Position numbers and translations under genes: made by a program. The notes below the pieces were generated by a model. The model searched no databases. It was not told where the DNA came from and saw only the letters and a program-made list of their open reading frames with translations. From Endotrypanum monterogeii (lineage: Eukaryota > Euglenozoa > Kinetoplastea > Trypanosomatida > Trypanosomatidae), in assembly GCA_000333855.2 (NCBI GenBank), contig CM007340.1:264041-300083 (forward strand): DNA of 36,043 nucleotides, written 5' to 3'. The first letter of the stretch is position 1, and the number at the start of each line of letters is the position of its first letter. Below are positions 20,601 through 27,489 of the stretch, one piece after another.

Positions 20601-22568
20601 CTGACACGTGGTCATTTTTACGGAGAGATGGAGATGTCGTACCACGTGGAGCGCAGCCGCGTCACCCTGACCGCTGCGGCGCCAACTGTAGTTCTCTACG
20701 GACTGAAAAAAGCAGATTATCAAAAACTCGTCCTTCACGAGAAGGATGCTCGACGGTACATGTTCCTCCAATATGTCAACGAGTGTGTGTTATTTAAAGA
20801 AATGTCTCCACACATTAAGATGCGCCTCGCCGATTCGTTTCGGGTGTGTAGACTGCGCAAGGGGACCAAGCTAACGGAGCAGGGTGCACCTGTGCAGTGG
20901 ATGTACCTGCTCATGTCCGGCAACGTCCACATGACATACCGAGGCTCATCTGGCTTCGGTGGAGACACAAGCGATGGACTTGATACAACGCGGTACCCCG
21001 AGGTGGAGGAAGAGGGGCGTCACATAACGACCACGTCGTGTCCTCCCTCAAACTACGCCGGCTCGACAACAGTCAGCGAAGCATTGATGTCCAGCGGCAC
21101 ATCTGTCATACCGGCCGCTACAATGACTGGAAACACCGTTCTGCCTCCCGGCAACGCTGCCTGCTTGGTCTCCTCGCACCCTCCACCAGTCGTCGATCCC
21201 CAGGAGCCTTCCTCCACAGCCCTGGCGCAGGTGGCCACGGCGACCTCGAGCATGGGTGCTCAGCACCCAACACTGTTGCTAAAGTCTACCCCTTCTTTTT
21301 CTACTGAGTTCTGCAGGCGGAACTCCTTCTCCACTGTGACGGCACACTCACATGGCGCTGTAGCCCCCCCACAACACCTGCTACAGCCTTTGCAGCTGCT
21401 AGACCCCAAGGAAGTGCACGGGAACACCCACAGTGAAACCGGTGACCATTTCCGAGTGCAGGGAGGAACCGACGGGTCACAGCGACCCTTCGACTTGCAC
21501 CCACGCAGTCGTAGATTTGCAAACCAGTCAAACCGAAGCGCGAGTGACTGGCAAGTCCCCCTGCAGCTCCCCTATCCGGCAGGAGAGTTCTTGGATATGC
21601 ATGGTCATGAGCTTCTGTCGTCGCAGTCGATGCCAATGCATTTGCTACAGTCCATGAACCCTTTACCCAACACCAGCGCTAACAGCTACACCTCAAATAT
21701 TGCGAGCCCTCCCCCCACATCCGCCGTAGCCAGCCCCACAGGGGTATTCGGTGGCAGCGGCGTTGCAGTCGCGGTGGAACGGTCGAGAGGTCAGCTGGTC
21801 GGCGAGACAGAATTCGTGTTTAAGTGCCAAGGCCTGTTCACCGCCGTCGCGACGACACCGGTGCAGGCGGCGCGCATCAGCCGTCTGCATTTCGAGGCTA
21901 TCATGACCTGCAGTGCTATAGAGGAGATGAAGCGCAGCATGCTGTTAAACCCCGACTACTACTTTTTCGAGTCCACTGTGCCGGAGGACTTGAAGGAGGA
22001 GATGCGGCGCATGCTATTCCGGCTGAACGTCGGACTGGCGAGGCGCCGGCACAGAGGGCTCGCCCATCAGCAGCATTTTCTAAGGTCTGCGACTGGAATC
22101 GATTGCACTGTGCCAGATTCACTGAGCGGCGGCGTAGCCCGAGAAAAGGGGTTTAGCAAAAGTGGTCGCTGCCACAGCGGGAGGAACGCGGGGTCCCTAC
22201 GCTGCACTCAGCGCGGGCATTATTCCACCTCGTTCACGAACAGCGTCGCAGGCGGGAACCTTGGCTCTAGCAGCGGTTTCCATGGAATAGCCGGCAGCAG
22301 TGGCCCTCGCCGCCCCCCCGCAGCACTCCTAGAGCAAGGCTACATTGCGGGGTGCTTGGCAACGGAGAAGGTGGGCACTCACAGCTTCGACACAACAATG
22401 GAGTTCTCGGGAATGTGCCATCTGGCAGCGTCAGGCCTTCATGGCAGCCCTGTCGCGAACTCGGCACTCACTAACCTGTTTTCATCCCCCAGGCGCAGGG
22501 GAGGCGTTGGGCCCCCGAGCCTCCCTGCTGGCGGTAACGGGAAGCGGTGTGGATGGGGGAAGGGGTAA
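14694..22568 (+). CDS. Large protein with tandem cyclic-nucleotide-binding-like domains, 2624 aa; probably the N-terminal part of a split signalling kinase
   Basis: The start chosen is ATG at 14694. The open frame reaches further back, but only from a GTG. Residues 1 to about 1880 are low-complexity Ser/Thr/Gly/Ala/Pro-rich sequence with acidic patches and a Gln run. A first cNBD-like domain covers about 1909-2025 and keeps a phosphate-cassette-like GEM...R (Glu1978, Arg1989). A second starts near 2030, reaches about 2083, is interrupted by about 280 low-complexity residues, and resumes at about 2364-2410 with Glu2371. The cassette Arg is not visible in this second domain. The last residues from about 2600 become Gly/Arg-rich and end at a TAA that overlaps the kinase frame. 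The change of character suggests a one-base frame change near 22486-22500, beyond which the kinase frame is the natural continuation. In trypanosomatid PKA-R, related domains bind purine nucleosides rather than cAMP, so the ligand is open. Confidence 0.88.
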   Translation: MSTCPSPTKESSSDDDIFTQRMEFTQPKCGPPPSFPCTVECTSTTACDEVTSVSESGPPPMTREAKRAVSSAVDKNSNQKDLPLPDAASLVASEQSVLHPLHKSVHVDPKVKGIHDELEAQQRQPRCSKVAEPRSSADSLGTTTDLTGEPTQPQEHPVTHPISKFPLAPFDSHCLSGSPQRASTPPVSAVVLGSPARQPGASALSTPTGMETAGRRGSVAHRQRPRSTATTPLREPSSLSAAPVASCVDTRLLSDEAYLDMFHIPALVAQLSLSLMAAKPPDLRAFTRDWLADRLVSEDDHTYVESVNSGTDVRQQGSQSPPGNTHTMTRSAGLHSGPSLVIQGRRCGAKPSMACGGGTQRLRSGQASSRQRRQKHPLRPRLRPAISDMHEASDSANKTSVISYGSDDDEDGGCGEKKCAASTGQPTLIVHSKQITSSLSLSNLVKSACGECNPCHLEAEDAGEQRRAQETFATTQQGRMGQVGKSWRLAVESVPSTSSTSVSADGGSSAWASLSAAAAPHRRRVGAHRHPQVTEQESSRSTRQTGGENGVSGAAALGSLPIPETPLSVSESSLLSSPSTPAGSNPPGSGDVELAGVDARSQPTTPNDCSSSSSSNRPLSHSGIPTRGEVNIEASTASMTHGTPDNRREKNKSLTSSCTVDTVFTSVAESGKTGHVDFRNESASSSGADQHYASDRGILTTSVPSASTVALVSIAFGMSAEENPILAAQEQGTSDKEVDRMTLRTAEVELGNNDPHQTHKGNTGTSVATSSSTQADSKRDVTRGEESVVCASDDGEVQQVNPHDQSSATGSPAPTRSSSHEDENDAAQENGNEGGNSDINFAIFVPILAVDTTTNEVIDYRVSGVPPPSPPFLPVAGCVTGAPSSSATSSAGGIGSGHPAQGHTPAAVMPPSGFPAHGTRPVSTTFNVLPTPMLADLVGGAGITNASFARRGVPNTSFSRRSANVTSAATRYADPAAAAVGWHSPSSTPFITPRALAELPVAVGSGAGVFDERLPTGIQTLTFRRSSATLSVCPTGSEACTRTSGTAGIVAGGTSVLDSKSLQTSHVTDASIATLHGCSKGEANRPVRLAEDAAGSATAFSATPSPLSTEMKRESARRLGKLLDQLPSGKYAAAIVFLEGLISSSGGDSDVTGTPETAAISMITSMSDASNCSHGLFKITKGAADVGLEGRGPSGEGQSPLMGLHTSGRLWVGAHGRETSPTALPPNLARLGNRGGETGPVLVASGSNEGGVALSGGVSRAPEDPISPPVSRVDSASVEALVRDALSQSVLQSLSPAREEVSRPAPSLSVGVEVSARGVSDSTGGDENQRSPSSVREDSRKEGASKTAAATTRTVPSPVSLPVSTVFGNRRDGLISNSFSCDLQQGSLSLSRKLSDADATPVAHHAFSSPPPDRGAFNSAVTPTQQQQQQHLVAREATEEHRDINTSLPPSLPTPESAPSSNNSGPTLSEVPLARPPSKEEAAPDEDHSHSAITHLQEPSQQGALRHGLFTSSTVPPAETHNKLTSSLNPNAEVEGCTATFPVTALTYPMELPLLGGIASSSPAKGIQASPDTGDENTMTHLDLGGGNSDAGSNLDVCANEGMSHTQVGPDGQNGLAEESVSPTMEHQRAVESAALLSITESLPNSSTGGGGGSQSTDSYLREHQEGWRHHARTTCEASDINMLGHSLETFEDTHLSGSAAPTTIRERPGRGQRQCPTAAKFSSAPPKAIKGVVGWGDVVSDSPAPNPDSECTQSAGDEVGFDNVDLGGTLRRAVALAAVAGTNSERKTSDAHTEDKYCEGKGIIRSSSSMVSDRLTGHSITSEGGILGRDVVASEKRSAAGPLALETPKHLLHTTKPTDTAPRAFDTSEPSESPLVTSSVVVAMNSFFSREDQIVLEEVNVVREVVANYDAFAALDETQLETLVRTMTRVELQRGATVVCEGDQTLLQLLFVISGKLAVSRRGLVTRTLTRGHFYGEMEMSYHVERSRVTLTAAAPTVVLYGLKKADYQKLVLHEKDARRYMFLQYVNECVLFKEMSPHIKMRLADSFRVCRLRKGTKLTEQGAPVQWMYLLMSGNVHMTYRGSSGFGGDTSDGLDTTRYPEVEEEGRHITTTSCPPSNYAGSTTVSEALMSSGTSVIPAATMTGNTVLPPGNAACLVSSHPPPVVDPQEPSSTALAQVATATSSMGAQHPTLLLKSTPSFSTEFCRRNSFSTVTAHSHGAVAPPQHLLQPLQLLDPKEVHGNTHSETGDHFRVQGGTDGSQRPFDLHPRSRRFANQSNRSASDWQVPLQLPYPAGEFLDMHGHELLSSQSMPMHLLQSMNPLPNTSANSYTSNIASPPPTSAVASPTGVFGGSGVAVAVERSRGQLVGETEFVFKCQGLFTAVATTPVQAARISRLHFEAIMTCSAIEEMKRSMLLNPDYYFFESTVPEDLKEEMRRMLFRLNVGLARRRHRGLAHQQHFLRSATGIDCTVPDSLSGGVAREKGFSKSGRCHSGRNAGSLRCTQRGHYSTSFTNSVAGGNLGSSSGFHGIAGSSGPRRPPAALLEQGYIAGCLATEKVGTHSFDTTMEFSGMCHLAASGLHGSPVANSALTNLFSSPRRRGGVGPPSLPAGGNGKRCGWGKG
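18967..18984 (+). repeat. In-frame CAG/CAA repeat encoding a Gln run
   Basis: A short run of CAG/CAA codons encodes about six Gln in the disordered N-terminal half of the cNBD protein. Confidence 0.8.
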
Positions 22569-25500
22569 AGCAAGCAGCAGCGATGGCGGACACCACCGCC
22601 ACCTGCGCACCACGGCGCCTCTCAGCACGGCCAACCGGCGCACAAGCGTAACGAAGCAGTCCTCGACAACGGGAAGTCGGCGACGACGCGTCAGCACACG
22701 GGGTGAGATTGTTTTCTCGGGCAGTCGGAATCTCTACCGTTTCAGCGCGGAAGCGATGAACGTGAATGAAAGTGTTTTGATCGCTGTGGTCGTGGATGGC
22801 ACCATTATCCGTTGGAACTCCGTCGCACAAAACGTGACAGGATATGCGCCACTCGAAGTGATCGGCAAGAGCATCTTCGACTTCATCGTCTCCGATGATG
22901 GGCGGCAGCACATGCGAGACACACTCGCTTTCGCCGCCCGCTTCGCCGGCAAGTGGGAGCAATACAGCATGCATGGGCTGCAGGAGCAGCGCGTCTTCCC
23001 GTTCCGCCAAAATACGGGACTCTACCAAGTCGGGCTGGCGCTTTCGGTGATACCGTCTAACTGCTCCAAAACGGCAGAGGTACTTTTATTGATTGGCCGT
23101 GAGGGGAAGTATCGTGCAGCGAGCACGTATGCCGCGGATGTGGCCAAGTGGCTGGAAGGGTCGCTCAAGCCGCAGCTGCGCCAGTTCCAGCGCCGCATGG
23201 CACAGATCGAATCGCGCAACTGGCAGGTGACGACGGAGGATGTTTTACAGGTGCGCGGCAACCTCGATGCCTGTATGTCTATGGTGGAGCAATTCACAAA
23301 GTTTTCAATGCTCAACGTGGAGGTGGTGAGCCAGTCGTGGCGCCCTGTTCGAATTCCAGCTCTGCTGCGTCGCTTCGCGATGGAGGCAACAGAGTTCGCC
23401 CGGCAGCAGCAGCACGAGTACTACTGCAACATCGACTTGGTGGAGCCCAAGGGAGAGGTGTTTCTAGACGCGCAGCAGGTGCTCACTATTCTACGGCTTC
23501 TTCTTAGTGACACGCTTCAGTGTCCCAACTTGGACGACGGCGGCCACCCGATCGTCACACACGCCGAGCTTCGAGTCACGGTGGTGGTGCCGCAGGGCAC
23601 AAACCTGGTGTCGAAGAATGTCAAAAGCCCCACCGGCCCGATCCTCCTGCCAGCCTCTCCGCCGAAAACGAGCTCGGAAGACCGCAGCGGTGGCGGCGCA
23701 GAAGGACTACGCAATGCAGCGATGCCAGAGATCCCGCTCACCACATTCAGTAGACCGCTCAACTACGCTCCCGGATCTGCGGTGGATGCAAACCTGGAAA
23801 ACGCGCTCCTCACCGCTCCGGAGGTCAGCGTACCGCCAGAAGCGAGCGTCACTGCGCAGCCCTCGCCTGATGGGTCCTTGCTTCGTGATTCTGTACTACA
23901 GGCGCACACGCACGAGCCCCATCTGCCAAGAGAAAATGAATTAGCCCCGTCCGACCAGAGCGGTATCACGCCGCTCCTCACCCTGGCGAACCAAGGAAAT
24001 CCCAACAGTGGGGGCAACGCGCAAACCGAGGCGAACGGCTCTCCAATTCCTGTCGCAGGAGCACCGCCATCAGGCTCTGCGGCCTCAAGTGGAACCGAGG
24101 CTCGCTGCTTCACTAGTGTGCCCATCACCAACACCCTCGCAGCGACGCTGCGGCGCATTCGATTTGAGCTTCGAGACGACGGTCCAAGCATTCCCAGCCT
24201 CCGAGACCCCAAGACCGTGGCTAACGAACGCGCCAGCGGCAATGCGCTGTCAGAATCCCCTTCTGTCGATGTTCCGTCGGCGGTGGCGCCGTGCATGGAA
24301 ATCTCCCCGATTTCTGTATCACGCACAAGCGAGCCGGCATGCGACAAAGATGTCGCTGAAGAAAGAGGGCACGACAGCGGCCCTGACACTACCCGAAAGT
24401 TGTCCTCTAGCATGCTTCGTGGCGCGAGTCTGGAGCAAGTGGAGAAAATACTGGCCAACCTCGGCGGTGTCGTGTACGGTTTCACACGGCCAGAAGTCCA
24501 GGGGAATGTGGTGCGTGTTGAGCTGCCACTGCTTACCGTGCCAGGTTCCACCGAGGATGTCCGGGATGACGAGAACGGCGGTTGTGGCGCTGGAGGTGGT
24601 CTATTCGCGCCACTGCCGGGGGCCGCTCGAACCCTCACTGTCATTGTCGCCGACAGTAACCGAATGCATCAGCAGCAGCTGTGTCGCGTGCTTTGGGCGC
24701 GGCAGCACGCAGTGGTCCCTGTCACCAACTTTCACGACCTGGGGCGAAAATTGGAGACGAACACTGCGGATATTCTCCTCATTGACCCACTTCACCTTGA
24801 TGTCGGCCCAGAGGACTACGAATACCTCTTAGGAGATGACCCCTTTGACGACATTCGTATTTTATCTGCCCGCCTGGCATTGGTGGTCATGGCCTCTGAC
24901 TTCAGTGACTGGCGCGTTCAGAAACTACTCAACCGACACGCCGTTGTCGAGCTGCCCAAGGTTGGATCCGGTGCCCTCATTCACATTGCTATGCAGGAAG
25001 CGGAGCAGCTTGTCATGGAAATGCGGGACGAGGAAGAGCGGCTCGAGCTGATTCGGCGCACCTTCACGAACAGCTCCACGGAGCGCCACAAAGTCGGCAA
25101 GCGTGTCGGGAGAGGCACCTTTGGAGATGTTTTCGAGGTGGAGGACACACTGACGGGTGGTAAGATGGCGATGAAGCGCATGCGTCTGCACGATGGGCTT
25201 CTGGCTGATGAGGTGGTGCACGAAATCTTAGCGATGTCGATGTTGAAGCACGAGAACATCATCCAATACTTCTACTGCGAAAAGGAGAGCGACACAATGT
25301 TGCGCATCTACATGGAACTGGCCCCTGGGGGCACGCTGCGGGACAAGATTCGGGAGCTGCCAGGGGTGCCACTACCCTTCGGAGAAATTGTGCATCACCT
25401 CTCGTGCATCTGCCACGGCCTCGCGTACGTGCACGAGCAATGCTTCGTCCACGGCGACCTCAAAACAGCTAACCTCTTGCTCGGCACTCGCAACCGCACC

Positions 25501-26319
25501 AAGATCGGCGATTTCGGTACTGTGAAGCGGTTGGCACCCCACGATCACCTCTACGCTATGGTCGGGACCCCTCAGTATATGGCACCAGAGGTCCTCAACG
25601 CCGACGCGGAGCAGCGGCTCGGCTACGACTTCAAAGCTGACATTTGGTCATTGGGCTGTATCGTCCTAGAGATGGCTACGGGTAGCCCACCGTTTGCACA
25701 CGTAGAGTGCGCACAGGGGATGGGCATCATCAAGTATCTCACAGAGCTCACAGACACCCCCGACCTGTCGCCGCTCTTCTCCGGGAATCCACTCGTTTAT
25801 GAGTTCGTGAAAAGCTGTCTCGAGATCGACCCACAGAACCGCCCGACGGCGCAAGAGCTGCTTCACTTCGACATTCTGGAAGGTGCTGTGGCAAGCCAAC
25901 GGGCTGAACGGCTGGTGCGTCGCGCGGAGACGCTCTATAAACTGAATAAGTATGCAGCGATGCGCGCCAACGACAGCGGTGGCCGAATTGGCGCTATGCG
26001 ATTCCGCAGCAAGAATGGCTCGGAGGACAGCGAAGACAGGTTCGAAAGTGATGACGACGACAGCAGTCTTTACGAAAGCGGCCTCCTATTCTCGAACAGC
26101 AACAGCAGTGCTCTTGATGAGGACCTCGACGACGATGACGACTATGTCAATGAAGACGACGACGACGAGGAGGAGGTGGTCGATCTCGACGGCAGTGAAA
26201 TCGGGAGACAGGACAACTACACGTTGAGATGTCTTGCGGAAGAAGAGAGGATCCGGCAGGAATTGCCCCCTTCCACCTCTTCTATACCCCCCACGTTTCT
26301 ACCAGAAGGGACGATGTGA
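22441..26319 (+). CDS. PAS / degenerate histidine kinase / receiver-like / STE11-like protein kinase, 1292 aa; probably the C-terminal part of a split gene
   Basis: Numbering is from the first in-frame ATG at 22441. A PAS domain spans about 98-215. A DHp/HATPase-like core follows: EGSLKP at 239-244 aligns with the HELRTP phospho-His motif, WRPVRIPALL starts at 300, an N-box-like segment lies at 350-360, DDGPSIP at 579-585 resembles the G1 box, and GGVVYG and ELPLL near 675-690 resemble the end of HATPase_c. About 200 disordered residues separate the N and G1 boxes. A receiver-like domain (732-855) has Asp738, Asp782, Ser819 and Lys840 in CheY-like spacing. A protein kinase domain (884-1145) shows GRGTFG (890), Lys912, Glu928, HGDLKTAN (1004-1011), DFG (1024) and APE (1048), and looks STE11/MAPKKK-like. 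An acidic tail spans about 1190-1260. The true start is uncertain: fusion to the upstream cNBD frame, or ATG 22756 after the acceptor at 22492. The kinase call is secure; the two-component parts are inferred from pattern. Confidence 0.88.
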   Translation: MAALSRTRHSLTCFHPPGAGEALGPRASLLAVTGSGVDGGRGKASSSDGGHHRHLRTTAPLSTANRRTSVTKQSSTTGSRRRRVSTRGEIVFSGSRNLYRFSAEAMNVNESVLIAVVVDGTIIRWNSVAQNVTGYAPLEVIGKSIFDFIVSDDGRQHMRDTLAFAARFAGKWEQYSMHGLQEQRVFPFRQNTGLYQVGLALSVIPSNCSKTAEVLLLIGREGKYRAASTYAADVAKWLEGSLKPQLRQFQRRMAQIESRNWQVTTEDVLQVRGNLDACMSMVEQFTKFSMLNVEVVSQSWRPVRIPALLRRFAMEATEFARQQQHEYYCNIDLVEPKGEVFLDAQQVLTILRLLLSDTLQCPNLDDGGHPIVTHAELRVTVVVPQGTNLVSKNVKSPTGPILLPASPPKTSSEDRSGGGAEGLRNAAMPEIPLTTFSRPLNYAPGSAVDANLENALLTAPEVSVPPEASVTAQPSPDGSLLRDSVLQAHTHEPHLPRENELAPSDQSGITPLLTLANQGNPNSGGNAQTEANGSPIPVAGAPPSGSAASSGTEARCFTSVPITNTLAATLRRIRFELRDDGPSIPSLRDPKTVANERASGNALSESPSVDVPSAVAPCMEISPISVSRTSEPACDKDVAEERGHDSGPDTTRKLSSSMLRGASLEQVEKILANLGGVVYGFTRPEVQGNVVRVELPLLTVPGSTEDVRDDENGGCGAGGGLFAPLPGAARTLTVIVADSNRMHQQQLCRVLWARQHAVVPVTNFHDLGRKLETNTADILLIDPLHLDVGPEDYEYLLGDDPFDDIRILSARLALVVMASDFSDWRVQKLLNRHAVVELPKVGSGALIHIAMQEAEQLVMEMRDEEERLELIRRTFTNSSTERHKVGKRVGRGTFGDVFEVEDTLTGGKMAMKRMRLHDGLLADEVVHEILAMSMLKHENIIQYFYCEKESDTMLRIYMELAPGGTLRDKIRELPGVPLPFGEIVHHLSCICHGLAYVHEQCFVHGDLKTANLLLGTRNRTKIGDFGTVKRLAPHDHLYAMVGTPQYMAPEVLNADAEQRLGYDFKADIWSLGCIVLEMATGSPPFAHVECAQGMGIIKYLTELTDTPDLSPLFSGNPLVYEFVKSCLEIDPQNRPTAQELLHFDILEGAVASQRAERLVRRAETLYKLNKYAAMRANDSGGRIGAMRFRSKNGSEDSEDRFESDDDDSSLYESGLLFSNSNSSALDEDLDDDDDYVNEDDDDEEEVVDLDGSEIGRQDNYTLRCLAEEERIRQELPPSTSSIPPTFLPEGTM
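22471..22492 (+). promoter_or_regulatory. Splice-acceptor-like signal inside the coding overlap
   Basis: CTAAC (22471-22475) resembles a branch point. It is followed by a pyrimidine-rich run (CCTGTTTTCATCCCCC, with one G and one A) and then AG at 22491-22492. This is the layout of a 3' splice site, placed exactly where the reading frame appears to switch. If used for spliced-leader addition, the first in-frame ATG of the kinase frame downstream is at 22756, at the start of the PAS core. No good 5' donor for a cis-intron of the required phase was seen. Confidence 0.4.
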
Positions 26320-26830
26320 TGGAGAAGGAGGAAGAAAAGAGGTGTAACAAACATCGGGCATGTATACGTATTCGTGTACATGTATATATATATATATATA
26401 TATACGCATAAAAGCAATTGGTATGCTCGCGCCGTGATACTCCAGTCTCTCAGTGGGGCGCGCACCGTTACCCGCGATGCATGAGTCAGTTCTTCCTCTA
26501 CCCTCTCCCCATCATCATGGCCCAAAATAAACGCTCCCTTTGATATTCTTGGCGACGGAGATGGCGGGGGAAAGGGGTAGCGCTGAAGGCGACTCGCCTC
26601 TGAGTGGCGAAAAGCCAGCAATACACACACACGCGCTCAGGCACAGGGGCTCCCAGCGTATTCGGTGTGAAGGAGAGCGGAATCTGACTTAAGGGTATAT
26701 ATACATACCATATTATATGTATCATTTTTCCTCGTTTTCATGTAGTTCTCGTGACACGTCGTTGTGCAGAAATGTGTCATTACATACATACGCGTATACG
26801 TATAATCAAATATGTATATATGTACATATA

Positions 26831-26838
<8 letters not shown>

Positions 26839-26887
<49 letters not shown>
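26839..26887. repeat. Compound (TA)n-(TG)n array
   Basis: About 26 bases of TA repeat pass into about 24 bases of TG repeat in the kinase 3' UTR. Confidence 0.9.
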
Positions 26888-27314
26888 CACGACCGACTGC
26901 GGTGACTGTTGTGTACAACTCCCCGCATGATCAGGCCACAGCGGGCAATTTCACTCGCCAGTAAAAGCGGAGGCGACGAGGACAGCAGAACAGGGAGGAA
27001 GGACACAAAGTAGAGTGCGTCATGCTTTAGTTCGAGCTGCAAGGAATGCGAGAGGGAGAGAACCATATAAACAGGGAAGAGTCCAGTAACAAAGTAGAGG
27101 CTATCAAACCATCCACAGTGCCTTTACGCTAGGGATTGCGCAGTACATCAAACCTCCTTTTCTCCCCTCTTCCGTTCCCAGAGCGGACGTATCTGTTCCC
27201 CCCCCCCCCGCCTCGACTCGACGACACACTCGATTCTCTCTCTCTCTGCGCGACGATACTTCTATGCACTATTCCCTTCAAACGTGAACCCCCTCTAATA
27301 GAGTTTCCCATAAC

Positions 27315-27378
27315 ATATCTATATATATCTATATATATCTATATATATCTATATATATCTATATATCTATATATATAT
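27315..27378. repeat. Decamer repeat ATATATATCT
   Basis: Four exact copies of the ten-base unit ATATATATCT (27321-27360) flanked by partial copies. The array sits directly before the polypyrimidine tract of the Misato gene. Its ten-base period equals one DNA helical turn. Confidence 0.9.
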
Positions 27379-27432
27379 GTTTTTTTTTTACTCTATCTTC
27401 CTTGACCTACCGCCTCCAATTGTGCTCTTTAG
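27379..27432 (+). promoter_or_regulatory. Polypyrimidine tract and spliced-leader acceptor for the Misato gene
   Basis: A poly-T run (27380-27389) and a pyrimidine-rich stretch with occasional A and G to about 27430 end in CTCTTTAG, with AG at 27431-27432. This leaves a 5' UTR of about 57 bases before the ATG at 27490. Confidence 0.65.
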
Positions 27433-27489
27433 CATTTCCCACAAGGTCGTTTCTGCGTGGCTTCAGCGTTGCCCCCGACCACGGCAAGG

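Larger units (their letters stand above)
26320..27489. other. 1.2 kb spacer: kinase 3' UTR and Misato 5' leader
   Basis: No gene is seen. The spacer contains a (TA)n array (26382-26404), a compound TA/TG array (26839-26887), a relatively complex stretch at 26890-27180 and a decamer repeat at 27315-27378. A 13-base string, TCGCCAGTAAAAG at 26955-26967, recurs exactly in the next spacer at 30111-30123. Confidence 0.75.

Noticed and set aside
22134..22492. Cis-spliced intron ending at the 22492 acceptor
   Set aside because: An intron restoring the frame would need a donor GT in a particular phase. The GTs in that phase (for example 22162 and 22165) have poor donor context, and cis-introns are very rare in trypanosomatids.
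23507..24832. Additional plus-strand frames overlapping the kinase (145 and 274 codons)
   Set aside because: They are shadows of the kinase frame in GC-rich coding sequence, with no domain signal of their own.
27457..27489. Earlier GTG start for the Misato protein
   Set aside because: It is not ATG, and the family's conserved N-terminus begins right after the ATG at 27490.
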